Shown piece after piece: positions 11,486-23,250 of a DNA stretch of 64,000 bases. The notes beneath the pieces are model-generated. The model did not search any database and had not been told where the DNA came from. It saw only the letters and a program-made list of their open reading frames with translations. The stretch's first letter is position 1, and every line of letters starts with the position of its first letter. Both the position numbers and the translations under genes were made by a program. Source of the DNA: Mantis religiosa (taxonomy: Eukaryota > Arthropoda > Insecta > Mantodea > Mantidae); NCBI GenBank assembly GCA_030765055.1, contig CM060955.1, forward strand, positions 155,218,006 through 155,282,005, read 5' to 3'.

Positions 11486-12465
11486 GTGTGCTGTGAAGTG
11501 TTTTGTGTAGCTTTCCCACAAAAGTCACAGCATTTCTCGCTTCACATAGTAAAAGGGGTCTGTGTGCCATTTTTGCATGCACAAAAGTGTTTCGTTTTGA
11601 TTTGTTTTCCCTGCACTTTGATTTGTAGTTGCACTGAGGCTCTCCATTGGCTATTATCTGTCATCCTTCAGCATGGATACTAATACTTCCAGACTTTCTA
11701 CAATCATAGAGGTGCTCTTGCGCGTATTTGCTTACAGGTGGGAGTCAGGAATGTATGTTGGTACTCCTGTCTTACTTTATCTACAATTCGAAATATTGGC
11801 TTACTGAAAACATTGTTCGTTTAAAGTTACACTGTTATGGTTGATGGTATCACCACATCTTTTATGTGCACTGATATAAATTCGGTGAGCAGCTTAATCA
11901 GTTACCCTTTCTCTACAGGAACCCTGGAGAAAGAAGTGCAAAATAAGCAACAGGGTAGGCTAACTCCAGAACTAAGCATAAAGCAGTGTGGAAAAGGAGG
12001 GAGAAATAATTCCTACACTAGAAGTTTTAACCCCGAAGTGTATGAGCATAAGTGGGTATGTGGATGTCAAGAAAGAAATGCTCTGTTCTGCTCTTCCATG
12101 CCTGCTCTTTGGAAACAATGATGTTTGGAGCACAACGGGAGTGATAGATTTAGGTCACCTAATTGTGCTTATTAGTAAGCATAAACAAAACGTAAAGCAT
12201 TTAAATAATGTATTAGATTAAAGTTCTTTAGAGAATATAAATATTGCGACACAGTTAAGTCGTGCATATCAGGAGACGAGACTGAAACATAACCAGAAAG
12301 TTAAAAAAAACAGACATGTGCTATCGCGTATAATTGATTGTATTTTGTTGTCAATGGAGAGGAGCATTGCCTCTAAGATAAAGGATTTTAACACCAGAGC
12401 CACTAAGAAGTTCTTTAATAGAAAGGAGCGCCGCGTAGACTTCATACTTCGACATTAAGTAAGAC
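11486..12465 (+). pseudogene. hAT-like / TTF zinc-finger (ZMYM1-like) relic, copy 1
   Basis: Two fragmentary frames. The right part encodes a domain with VYEHKWVCGCQERNALF, then (after a one-base shift near 12095) CLLFGNNDVWSTTGV and KHKQNVKHLNN, followed by NRHVLSRIIDCI near 12320. This order (TTF-type zinc-binding region, then the start of a hAT-type transposase domain) is known from ZMYM1-like proteins and their transposon relatives. Copy 1 keeps KHNQKVKKNRHVLSRIID, which its sister at 25050 lost, but carries the frameshift and stops. The left frame (65 aa from 11486) is conserved with copy 2 but not recognised. Confidence 0.6.
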
Positions 12466-13329
12466 CGTAACCTTGTAGCACACTCCTAATTTTATGCACC
12501 AGCCGCCACTGTGTATACCTGCTTTTCATTAGTTCATTGTCACTCCATATTATGTCTCTTTTATTGCACATTCTCAGTAAATCCTTACAGTGGGGCGATT
12601 TCAAGAAACCTCTTCAGGGGTAGGGAATGTATTAAAATAAATAATATTATAGGCTACAAACCAAAATGAATTTTGTAAATATTGTACAACATATTACAAA
12701 ATGAGAATATAATGCACAAAGAAATAATCAGAAATAAAGTGTATTTAATGAAAACATAGGCTTTATTCAAATAAAAGTTTACAGACAGCAGGCTATGAGC
12801 CTTCCAGAGCGTTAATAAACAAATAAAGAAGAAGAAGGAGAGGTGGACGTAAAATAAGTTTTATAGGAACTCGAGTTTACAGTTGTAGTAAGATTTTGTG
12901 TAATTCTAACCATTTCCGAGTGGTGCCAAGTGATGCCGAATGTGGGACTTCCCTGTAAATTACACATGTGTACTTCGTTTGTTATACAAATATCTTAAAC
13001 ATGTAATATATGAATGAAACATATAAAATCTGTTTTACCAGATTCAAAACTGTTTGCTTTTAAGTGTAATTGTGCTATTGCGAGGTGTCCTTAAAACATT
13101 AGCTAATGAACATAGGTATATATATTTGGTATTTGCCCGACTTTACAGATTTAAAATATGCAGAACAAAAGTTATTTTCTGTTTAGTTTCAGGAGATCCG
13201 AAAATATATATTTCCTTTTCAATTTCGACTTTAAATTTTTAAGTAGGACGCAACTTTTCCTCTACCTACTATACATGTGACATTTGACACTAAAAAGAGA
13301 ACGCCAAGAAGAAAAACGGTACAAAACTG
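12466..13329 (+). repeat. F-to-A spacer
   Basis: No gene. Parallel to 25981-26870. The word TCAGGGGTAGGGAATG near 12615 (also near 26133) resembles a hAT terminal repeat start, but no partner end is seen. Confidence 0.5.
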
Positions 13330-13656
13330 CATTTCAAATGTCCCGCGTGTTTCCCGAGTAGCGGTGACTATAGCGACAACAGCGGAAGTCTTATGTAACA
13401 CGAAGTACACGTAGAACTTTGCAGATGGCGCGCATGTTCTAACTGTTATGCATATATCAGCATGTCTAAACTGTTAAGAATCTTTCCCTATATGTTACAA
13501 CAGTTATGTTTTGTTTTGTTTTAAGCCATATCTCAAGTGTGAACCAACGTAATTTATAGCTATATTACACACCAAAAACAATATACACCGACAGCCATTA
13601 TTGCACTTCTGAGCAAATATCTGCAGGTGCCTATATAAGTTTCAGAGATTCGACTC
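13330..13656 (+). repeat. core monomer 7 (type A)
   Basis: 327-bp monomer. A-type variants GACAACAGCGG and AGATGGCGCGCATG; tail CCTATATAAGTTTCAGAG shared with the copies at 468 and 26871. Confidence 0.8.
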
Positions 13657-14165
13657 TTCTTTTGTATTACTTTTGTCATTTAATAGGTGGTTGAGTGCTT
13701 TATGAATAACTGTAGCACGTTTTAAACAACACATATAGTCCTGGAAACATTATACAAAGATTATAACATGCGGATGCCAAGTGGTAGACGTCCATTTTGA
13801 GCGCTGCATATACTGCATATATTCAAACGTACACGCTAGATAGCAGTAACAGCTGAATGCGAAATATATTCAGTGTCACCAACACAACTATTATGGCTGC
13901 TGCACAGCAATAGATTTGGCCTAGTTTGAACCTTACTTGAGCTCAATGTACCGTGTCTATAAGATATTACAGTTGGGTAACCTGTACTATTTGAACGAAA
14001 TTCTAAAGCTAAAAACTGTATTTTAAGTTTTAAGGTTAGCAAAGAGAAGCTGAGCCTGAAGAGAATGTACATCGGTTTTGAAAACTCGCAAGATTTGAAA
14101 GATCTGTGAGGTCGTATGGGCAGCAACAAGGAAGGGAATAAATGTTCACAAAGAACTAAATGAAT
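13657..14165 (+). repeat. A-to-B spacer, left part
   Basis: No gene. Parallel to 751-915 and 27190-27640. Confidence 0.55.
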
Positions 14166-14890
14166 ATTTCATAACATATTCATTTACGTTTTTTAAACTC
14201 ACATAGCACTCTTATAATGTTTTACATGCAGAAGAATTATTACTTTATTATTGTTGGAACAAAGAGGTATTTTTGCTTTTTAGCGATCATCTCAATCTAC
14301 CAGCAATACGATGGCAGAAATTGAAAGAATAAAGTCAGCAGAAGCCGGGTATGTTTGTTGTTTTGGTGATGCGCTGTGTTGATCCCCATGAACATTAGTA
14401 ATGTAGTACGAAACTTTCTTTTTCTTCTATACAGCAATTTACTGTGGCACATTTCTTAAAGTACAGAGCTTCACTTCAATGTCAGTGGAAACTTTAAGAA
14501 AAACTTTGAGGACCAGTTTGTCCAACATTTTGTAAATTTCCAGGAACTGTGAAGTCATTTTAGGTAGCTGATTGAATATATTATTGGTTTTTATATTAGT
14601 ATCTCTAAATCTTAAATGTCTGTGTCATATAAAACAGACAATAGAAGGAAAGAAGTCTGTAGTTTAAATTATTAATAAACAGCTTTCATAAACTGCAGCT
14701 ATTCTGTAACTGTTATTTAGTTTCGATGTGTTCACATGAAACAACATTAAGCTAAAATTAAACACCATCACTATAATTATGTGATATCTTCAGTATTTAA
14801 GCTTTGTACATTCATGAACATAAACATGAAAATCCACCACTGCACTGACAAGACACCACGCGACTATAATCGGTTTAGTTGGTTCCTTCT
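14166..14890 (+). other. single-copy insertion with an exon-like segment
   Basis: This stretch is absent from both sister A-to-B spacers and has no relative elsewhere in the window. Within it, 14284-14348 looks like a small exon: a pyrimidine-rich acceptor ending TTTGCTTTTTAG, an ATG at 14311 opening MAEIERIKSAEA, and a donor GGTATGTTT. A second acceptor-like tract ends in TTCTATACAG near 14440. Joining the two in frame meets a stop after about eight codons. It could be part of a host transcript, a processed remnant or chance. Confidence 0.25.
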
Positions 14891-15606
14891 ACCTGTGTTT
14901 CGAACAAAACTCTTATAAGTTCCAGAAATACAACTCTTGATTTAATCCTTTATTCTAATCTTGTTTATTAGTTGATTATTTGTGAACAACTATAGCTCAC
15001 TATAAGGACACAAATGATTCTTCCAGTTATCGGACTGTATTAATAACAAATTTTGAAAAGTTGGTGATAAAAGAGTGCTCTTCTATGTATAAACATTCAA
15101 CTGGAAAATTGAGTAACCAAGAGTACATTAGTAAGACTTTGTCTATCTCTTACCGTTTCTGAGTTGTGCCAAGTAACGAAGAAAGAAAACGACGTCTGAC
15201 GTCATTCTCTGCAAATTAAAAATATGTACTTCGTTTGTCATAAAAAATATTTTAAACATTTATAATTTTAGTATAAAATCATAAGATCTCCTTTTAAAAA
15301 TTCAAAATCTTTGAAAGTATTTTTAATTATGGGTTGATGTGTTATTTCCAGATTTTCTTCAAAATCCATCTTTGTGTTTCTTGAAGAACACTGAACATTT
15401 GTATCACTTTAGTATTTACCTACCTCACATTTCAGTTTTAAATTTTGAGAAAAAAACCATCGTTTACATTCAGTTGATCCCGAAATATAAACTTTCAGTG
15501 CAATTTTAACATTTAATTTTGGTTAAATTGCACTTTCTCCTCTTATGTAACACATAACACCAAAAAGATAACGGCACGAAGAAAATCATACAAACAAAAA
15601 GACCTG
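14891..15606 (+). repeat. A-to-B spacer, right part
   Basis: No gene. Parallel to 1140-1788 and 27870-28496. Confidence 0.55.
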
Positions 15607-15930
15607 TAGTTCAAATATTCCGCCTGTTTCCATAGTAGCTGTGACTACAGCGACACGCAGCGGAAGTCTCATGAAACGCAAAGTACACTTACGATGCTGT
15701 AGATGTCACGAAAGTTGTAAATGCTTCGTTTATAATATTATTTCTTAGCTATTATGTATCTTTTAAAAAATATCACATCTGCGGTTCTGGTTTTGGTTTA
15801 AGTCATATTGCAAATGTAAACTATGGCAAATTGCCGCTATACGATATACATTAATCATATACTGCAACAAGAAATATTGTGTTTTGGAACAAAAGCCTGT
15901 AAAATTCTCTATAACCTCCAAAAATTGAAC
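15607..15930 (+). repeat. core monomer 8 (type B)
   Basis: 324-bp monomer; head TTCAAATATTCCGCCTG, tail CTCTATAACCTCC as in core 2. Confidence 0.8.
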
Positions 15931-16900
15931 TGTTTTCCTGTATTTCTCATTTGAATTCTTGCGATGCTCACTGATTTATTTGTGAATAAAACTAGGCTGC
16001 TGTAAATATCGCACAAATAGTTCTGATGTCAAATGAATAAAAATTACAACTCAGATCTTTGGATGCAGAAGAGCTCTATACATTTCCGACGATCTTTCAC
16101 ATAGTTCTCTCATTTACAAATAATACAATCTATTTGGCAGTAGACATTCGTATCACGAGAGCCTTTCTGGTTTTGCCTTTACTTACATTTATAATTTAAA
16201 ACATCTGTTAGCATGCGTGCGTGGAACTCAACAGTCATATGAATTTTGGGAACTTTATTTCGAACAATATATTTCTAAGAATTAATTAAATCACTGCTGT
16301 AGTGGCAATACCTCTCTTTTACGATTGTGTTGCACTTTAATTTTCTCAGCCGTGTTTGGAAATTCGGTTGTGCTTTTTAATGATGCAAAGGAAAGTTGGT
16401 AGCATTTCTAAGTTTAGGAGTTGCTTCGGACACTCCATTGATTATTCAAATTCTGGTATTCTTAAAGACCTTATAAATTTAAGAACCTATATGAATCAGT
16501 TCTTACACATTCAACATCTCCCAAGAAGTTACTAATTAAGGGACATTGTAACACAGATTTCCTTGCATGGCCTGTAGATAAAAAATTCATGAAAACCTCT
16601 AATTTGATATAATTAATGATAAATTCAGACAAATAAGGAAAAATCCCGAATTGTTTCACTCCACGAAATAAAATGTGTTTGACGTAAATTCTGTGTCTTA
16701 ACAAGATGTACATTTTTTACTATCTCTTACAGTTTACCAGTTATACAAAAGTCATTCAGAATAAAGAGAACTTCAATGACTTGTACATTTTTCATAAAAT
16801 ATCTCACACATACAATATTATAATCAAAATTGCGGCAGCAACATTTTATAAATTCAATCATTTTTAACAATTTTATATATAAAATTTGTCTGTAGTGGTG
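15931..16900 (+). repeat. spacer after core 8
   Basis: No supported gene. 15931-16440 equals the B-to-C spacer; 16540-16730 is a minus-direction copy of the block that is inverted at 10130-10340. Confidence 0.5.
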
Positions 16901-17660
16901 TATTATCTTAGAAGATGCTGAAATTTTACATTTCGTTGTACACTATCCCTATATCGCTAGCAAAAGTTAAAAACATATGAACGCTGGCCAATGCTCAAGC
17001 GCAGCGCTGTTGCCAAGCGTGGTTGCTGTACCCGCAGAAGTTCTGTACGTAGCACGTTTTACACGCCAGCAAAGGTTCTGTCCATTCTTCCAGTAATTAA
17101 ATAGGACATTGAATATATCTAAGACATTAAGATCTTATCTTGACACACGTCACAACAGTGGAACACCAAGCACGGTTTCCAATCCAGCAACTTGCTTTCT
17201 GACTTCATGTATCTTTACCGGAGATTGAAATACAGAGACGCTCCCTTTTTCTAAGGATGAAGCTGCCTCACTACAAATTCGTGACACTGTATGTGCACTA
17301 CCTATTAGGATTAGGATCTCATTAGGATCTCATTACCGTGGAGCTGACAGACCGCAATCAGCAACTGACGATGTGCATGTGAATGCTGTTAGACCACAGC
17401 TGGGAAAATATCGTTGTTCGACAGATATCAGCCCATGTGATTTCGTTGTTTTTGCGAAAATGAAATTTCCACTTAGATGAGCTCCCTTTAGAGCCAGACA
17501 GACAATTATACCAGAGGTACAGCAGTCTCTTTGATATTAGGACAACAAGACGATGTGGATAGCATTCGCCCATGATGTGTGGAGGCGCGTTCTTCATGTT
17601 GGAGCAAATTGCGTCTAAGCACTGCATTAATGTAACTACTCCGAAAATGCTTTATTTGTT
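16901..17660 (+). pseudogene. Tc1/mariner-like relic, uninterrupted copy
   Basis: Sister of the split relic at 5831-7640. On the + strand from about 17380 a decayed C-terminal transposase reads VRPQLGKYRCSTDISPCDF, then FAKMKFPLR, and further on VWRRVLHVGANC, with stops between. PCDF marks the last catalytic aspartate region of mariner-type enzymes. Terminal repeats are not evident. Confidence 0.5.
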
Positions 17661-17785
17661 GTTAATTCAATAGCAACTTTTATTGCATCTTTTTAACATT
17701 TTACAAAAAAATGCATGCTTATTTTAGACCTCTTCGTTGTATAAAATGCAATTTCTAATTATAAGTTACCACATTAAACTAATAT
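17661..17785. other. short AT-rich spacer
   Basis: Nothing recognised. Confidence 0.4.
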
Positions 17786-17890
17786 TTATGTCGGACAGCT
17801 CTAAGCTCCATGGACCCTGGACACATTTGAGCATCATTTCACCCATTTCATTCACCGTCCGATATCACTTAACGTTAGAGGACGTAAAAT
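17786..17890 (+). repeat. SINE-A 3' part
   Basis: AGCTCTAAGCTCCATGGACC followed by TTGAGCATCATTTCACCC and GTCCGATATCACTTAACG. The tRNA-like head is missing. Confidence 0.6.
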
Positions 17891-17964
17891 TACAATTAAA
17901 ATTGCATCTCAGATGAAAGGAATTTGACGAAAACCTAGTTTTCATTTAAATAAAAATGTACAGA

Positions 17965-18135
17965 CGAAGTCTCGAGTTTGAATCTCGGTCAGAGTGAGTT
18001 ACTTGGTTAAGGTTTATTCGGGGCTTTCCCTTATCCTACTAGACGAATGTCGGGTAGCTCTAAGCTCCATGGACCCTGTACTCATTTGAGCATCATTTTA
18101 TCCAATTCATTCACCATCCGATATGACCTAACGTT
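17965..18135 (+). repeat. SINE-A copy
   Basis: Begins at a B-box-like GAGTTTGAATCTCGGTCAG and contains the body AGACGAATGTCGGGTAGC and AGCTCCATGGACCCTG. The A-box half is missing. Two SINE-A copies therefore lie about 75 bp apart in the same direction. Confidence 0.65.
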
Positions 18136-18231
18136 GGAGGAATTTTATTACAAAAAAAGGAAAAAAGCACACGCGGTCTGCTTTCAAGAGCGTCTAGAAA
18201 CAAATAAAGAAGAAAGAGAGGTAGACCTTGG

Positions 18232-18560
18232 GCATTTCAAATGTCTCGCGTGTTTCCTGGGCAGCCGTGACTGCAACGACGCAGAGTGGAATTCGCATGC
18301 CACGCGAAGTACACGTAGGATGTGATAGATGACGCGCAAGTTGTAATTGCTATGTACATATCAATATGTCATAAATATTCGAATATTTTAAAAACATTAG
18401 AATATTGGCGATTTTTTCTTGGTTCAAACCATGTACTAAATGTGAATGTTAGTTAATTGTAGTTATATTACGTATAAAAATCAAATTATACCGACAAGAA
18501 GTATTGCATTTTTGAACGAAAGTCTCCTAATACTTGCATAAGGCCCATAATTCCAACAAT
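18232..18560 (+). repeat. core monomer 9 (type F)
   Basis: 329-bp monomer preceded by the F-type AAAGAAGAAAGAGAGGTAG tract; head TTTCAAATGTCTCGCGTG. Confidence 0.8.
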
Positions 18561-19020
18561 TTTTACATTATTTGTTCCACTTTCGATTTATTAGAGACGT
18601 CCTGGTTTTTATTTGAAACATGTACGGATGGGTACGCATTACTTAACTTTCACATGAATTATCGCAAACTCCTGTTGATTAACATATTTGTAACATCTCA
18701 TTAAATCAGCACTGTAACAGCATTTCCTGTCTTTTAAGATTGTGTTATACTTTAGTTTTGTCAGATCTGTTTGTAAATTTGATTGTGCTTTATAATAAGC
18801 CACTGAAAACGTTTAGTTTGGTTCCTATTTCGGATATTGAGTTTATTGTTCAAATTCTGTAACGTCTGGTATTCTCCACAATATTCGCAGTTTAACAACC
18901 TGAATGGTTCTAATGAAGGAAAATCGTCGACATGTCCGTGTTTAAGTTTCTCTTTAAATAACAAACTCTACATACTAATCGTCTGAATTTCGTCACATGT
19001 TTCTAGAATAAAAAATAATT
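18561..19020 (+). repeat. F-type spacer
   Basis: No gene. Parallel to 1-445, and its right half (18835-19020) to 42440-42620 and 58490-58680. Confidence 0.55.
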
Positions 19021-19440
19021 TAGTAATTAATATATTCATGGAACAAATACAGTTAACAGTCAGGTTGTCGTAAATGGCAATGAAGCAAGTATTATTTATA
19101 TGTTTTTAAGTTTTATTTTATATTTAAGTCAAAGCGGAACTTTTAATGAACTGCTGCTCTTCTGAGGTAAGAAATAAATGCAGAGATCGGAGAACTAACT
19201 AAATTATTAAAGTTGTAAGTCACCCATTTGTGCCTTGTTGTAAGATAACGTTAGTTAAGTAATGACGTCATAGCAATAACTTCTGATATCAAGTATCCTA
19301 GTGGAAGAAAGTATGAATAATAAGATATTATATAATTACAAGAACCCTACATTGTTGTTCTTACATTAACAATCGTAACGTAAATAAAATCTACCCAAAA
19401 AGTACGGGAAAATGTTATTTTAGAACAAATGTAATATAAA
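19021..19440 (+). repeat. E-module flank lacking mariner (empty site)
   Basis: Runs parallel to 42650-42928 plus 44235-44300 and to 58690-59002 plus 60334-60390, but the mariner present in both is absent here: the flanks join at GATATTATATAATTACAAG near 19325. This is a natural empty target site. Confidence 0.65.
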
Positions 19441-19854
19441 ATCTATTATACCCTTCGGTAAAAAAATTTAAGTACAACCGTAAACCAAAACAAGAGCAGC
19501 TGATAATATAATCCTAACTTTAAGATCTTCATTGAGTCTTATTTTGTATCAAATGTAACTTGGATATTATCTTAAACAATTACTACAAATATGAATGTTT
19601 TGCCTAAGCAAGATCTCTCCATGCATTCAGCACAACTTATCGCCTCTCGAACAGCTATCTCATAAATTATGAATAACAAAATATACGACTCAATGCATTA
19701 TTTATTGTGTATACTCTAAGATTTTACAACCTTAGGCTACATTTATTTGTCTTTACCTTGTTGCTTCATTGGCTTACGTGACACCCACGTCTTCTGCTCT
19801 GCCAGGTAGCTCTTAACCTCCATGCCTCCTTGTTACTTAATTAGCCCCTTTCCT
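19441..19854. other. unassigned AT-rich stretch
   Basis: No gene, no relative recognised in the window. Confidence 0.4.
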
Positions 19855-20420
19855 CCCCCATCTTCCTTTCTTATATTCTTGCCCATTTATTTACATTCTC
19901 TAAGAACTTGCCAAAACTTTTTACCTTCTTCTCCTCCATTCCTGGTAACACTTGTATACTATTATCCTCTTCTCTATTCTCTCCCAATTTTTCTCCAGAA
20001 ACTTGATTCTCCATATTGCAAGATCCTCGCATTCTGTTACATAGTGTTCTATACTCCCTCTTCCCCCACACAGTTCACAAATTCCCTTTTTCCTAACTCT
20101 TATCCCCCTTAGGAATATTGTTCCTGTTCTAATCCAAGCTAGCCCTTCTCTCTCTTGTCTATTGCAGTAATCCATGTATGCTTCTCGTTCCCAATTTTTT
20201 TTTTATTTATTTGTAAAATTTTAATTATTTCATATTTTCTAAACTTCCGCATATTTCCTGCGTTTATATATGTTCTATTCTGCAATTTACCAATTTACCC
20301 ACATCGCTTGTGTTCCTTTCCTCTAATCTCCATATATCTCCCATTTCTACTTTTTCCATAATTCCTCCAATCGCTGCCCACCAACTATTTGAGCTTTCTA
20401 ATCTTTTCTGCAATAACAAG
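19855..20420 (-). pseudogene. non-LTR retrotransposon ORF2 C-terminus, relic
   Basis: On the minus strand a frame from 20175 gives RQEREGLAWIRTGTIFLRG, then CELCGGRGSIEHYVTECE, and after a frameshift near 19960 continues into KVKSFGKFLENVNKW. The C-x2-C-x8-H-x4-C pattern and the preceding R-x-G segment are typical of the zinc-binding C-terminus after the reverse transcriptase in many insect non-LTR elements. Upstream (to about 20420) the frame is recognisable only in pieces and broken by stops. No reverse transcriptase is left. Confidence 0.55.
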
Positions 20421-20596
20421 ATATAAAAAAGTACTGTCTTTTTATTATTAAAGTGCTTTAACTAAAATGAGCAGTTATCAATTAAATATTAGTATGATAT
20501 AAATGTAAATAAAAATAACGCTTAACTATTAAATTTACTATTAATTAACTGCTGAAAAGATTAACTATCAATGTAATCTATGAAAACTGTAAAATG

Positions 20597-20690
20597 AAGG
20601 ATATGGGAAAAACCATATCCAGATAACTCATCATGACCGAGATTCGAACACGGGACATCTGTGCTATCTGTGCCGGCAAGTCCTTTATCT
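20597..20690 (-). repeat. SINE-A fragment
   Basis: Minus strand: GACCGAGATTCGAACACGGG is a well-kept B box, with AACCATATCCAGATAACTC beside it. Confidence 0.55.
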
Positions 20691-21090
20691 CACCTATCTT
20701 TTTTGGCCGGCTCTTTGGGTACACTAGCCGCGCTATCGTAGATAACGGGTTCCCGACAGTATATAAAGCAGTTCAAGTCCGTTCTTATTCAAGAGATACT
20801 AAATGATAGACCAGATTCACTTAATCAGTAACAAATCTATGCCTTAGTTTCAAAGGATTATTCTGCAGGATATCCCTGCTGAAGATGCTGAACATTGGTA
20901 TTCACCCGACGTTTCCGTTTTGGGTTGCGGATAACAACTTTCTTTAAGATTCAGGTTATCCCACAACTTATATTTGCAGTAAAATCTTGATATTTAATTT
21001 TTGGGTAGACTTCATTTTCTCCTCTACCTACTATGTATGTAATACTTAACACTAAAAGAAAAAGCCACGACGAAAACCTGTACAAACCTG
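20691..21090 (+). repeat. spacer before core 10
   Basis: No gene. From about 20880 the standard upstream flank of A to E cores appears (GATGCTGAACATTGG, then TTCTCCTCTACCTACTATG). Confidence 0.5.
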
Positions 21091-21415
21091 CAGTTCAAAT
21101 GTCCCGCGTGTTTCTGAGTAGCTGTGAGTACAGCGACACACAGTGGAGTATCATACAACGTGAAGTACACGTAGAATGTTATAGATGTCACTCAAGTTGG
21201 AATTGCTATCTATATATTAATATGTATTGGCAGTTAAGAAACTTTAACATACCATTATAACACTTATGCTTCTTTTTCAAGTAAAATGCTTCGTAAATCT
21301 GGGAAACAGTAAATTACAGCCATATTTTATATAGAAATCAATATACACCGACAACAATTATTGTGCCTAGAAACAAAAGTCCATTAAAACCTGTACAGGT
21401 TTCAGAAATTCAACC
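21091..21415 (+). repeat. core monomer 10 (unassigned type)
   Basis: 325-bp monomer with the consensus head; one base is missing in the GTTTCCTGAG word (GTTTCTGAG). The tail has CCTGTACAGG in place of the usual TATAAG. Confidence 0.75.
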
Positions 21416-21789
21416 ATTCTTTTATATTTATTATTGCAATAGAACCTCTTCTTAACGTAATTCTGATATAAAACATGTTGGCGTGTGGCTCTGTTGTTCC
21501 CTAGCGGGTGGTGGTGTATTGTTGTGCTAGAACGACATTTGTGGACGAAGAATTTAACTATCTGAGAAGTTAAGTGTGTAATACGATTGTGTTTCTTAAG
21601 TCTAAGTGAGAAATAGAGCTTCCTTTCCGGAAAGGAGATGTGTAATTGCTCCATTTCTGGTATTTTATTAATTTTAGGTTCGTTTAAGATAGATTTATAA
21701 CGCATGTGCTTTGAAATTACTCCAAAAAATTGTACAATAAGAAACTATAGGCTTTCTTACATCCATAACCCTCCTTGTTTTTATGGTGG
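21416..21789 (-). repeat. inverted copy of the C-module left flank
   Basis: About 21480-21715, read on the minus strand, matches 37840-38040 and 47570-47770 on the + strand (GTTATAAATCTATC, GAAATGGAGCAATTAC). A 112-aa minus-strand frame here (21367-21705) and a 71-aa + frame at 47530 are this same block; they share YKSIL and the N-A-R/E-M-E-Q area, but the frames shift between copies, so coding is doubtful. Confidence 0.45.
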
Positions 21790-23065
21790 CTACTTAATCA
21801 ATGATGCCAACTGGCAAAAATAAACACCACTACAACAGTGAGGGAAGCGGGGTAATACAAGGCGGGGGTTCAAAATTTGTATATCTTTTTCACTTACGTC
21901 CTTCAACTTTACGTCATATCGGACGATGAATGAAATGATGCTCAAACGAACCCAGAAATATGGAGAACGGTACAACTTATTCTGTGTGGACGCTATGGGT
22001 AAAAGCAATTCATATGTGGAAAGTGTGTGAGGGATACTCAAAGATATGAATATACAAACTTAAGAATGTGCTTTTGTGTTCTCTTGATGGCATTATGTAC
22101 CGAAATTGAATGTCCCATCGTTTTCTTTTCCTTCCTATTCTTCTGCTATGATAATCTTATTCATCCTCCAATTGCAGGCGATTAGCATTTGTTACCGCTC
22201 GGAATAAACATGAAAACGGAATTATACAGACACCTCTTCATTGAACAACTTACCATTTGACAATTTAGAGTGTCCAGGCTTCAATGCAAAGCAAAAGCTT
22301 TTATATGGCTTTTGTAAAATAATTTCAAAATATTGATCCAATTCTCCGACGCTTACGTTACATGTTGGGGCACTATTGTGTGTTTAAATGAGATGACGTT
22401 TGTCCTTGAACGATACTAGGTGAGCAACCAATCGGAGTCCTTATTGCATTCCCCGTTAGTGGCCAGCTGAATCCAGCTCTAAAATGTGATCCATGAGGAG
22501 AATATAGAGCAAGGTGTCTAACATAACCGTAGAACTCCCGTATTTTGGCTCAAATAGGTTTATAATACAACTAAATGAAGTACCAATATATTGTTACAAT
22601 ACATCGTGACGTAAGCGCTGTGATGATCATTATTATTGTTTGGCATGTGTGCGTGTACGTATATTTGTAATTACTCACAACTCAAATGTAAACTTTTGAC
22701 ATGACATGATAAAAGGATTGTTTTGAATAAGCCAAGGTGTTGTTAAATTCGAGACAGGCAGAGTAGACAGTACACTTCCTCTTGGCTTGAAGAATGCTAC
22801 ATCGGTAAAACGGGTGTCCTCTCATTGTATACTTGTTTACAATTGGTTCGTAATGTCCATTTGCTCTAGAGAGTGCAAACCAATATTATTCATTTGTTAT
22901 TCCGTTGGGAAAAGTGTATTAGCTGGATTAACTTGCAGTTGAAATGAGTCAAGAAGTAATCCGCCCCCCTTATCACTGGCAGTAAAGTCCATTTCAGTGA
23001 ATGTGTGCACATATTATGTTGGAAACAGATATAATACGTATAAACTGACAAATGCTGAACACTTA
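21790..23065. other. largely single-copy stretch
   Basis: No gene recognised. 21885-21960 is a minus-strand scrap of the SINE-A 3' end. The remainder (22040-23065) has no relative in the window and no long frame on either strand. Confidence 0.4.
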
Positions 23066-23250
23066 TTTACGAAAGTATCGACAAGGTAACACAAGGCTGG
23101 CTAAACTGCGTGAGACATGCAGATAAGTTTAAAAAAACACAAATTTTGGAACGAACTGCACGTGACGAGTTTTTGGAGCCTATCGTCATAAATGTTCAAT
23201 ACACGGACGAGAAGACAATGACAATGACGAATTGTCTCTTGACGTAAGTG
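23066..23250 (+). pseudogene. possible DDE transposase C-terminal remnant
   Basis: One + frame reads KAGWLNCVRHADKFKKTQIL and then ERTARDEFLEPIVIN before a run of D/E/T residues. The W-x-x-C-x-x-H pattern followed by an acidic-patch EPIVIN ending resembles the C-terminus of Tc1/mariner-superfamily proteins of insects. One stop lies just before it, and no catalytic region is seen upstream. Confidence 0.3.

Noticed and set aside
12610..12630. hAT terminal repeat CAGGGGTAGGG beside the TTF relic
   Set aside because: Only one end is seen and it points away from the relic; no 8-bp target duplication can be shown.
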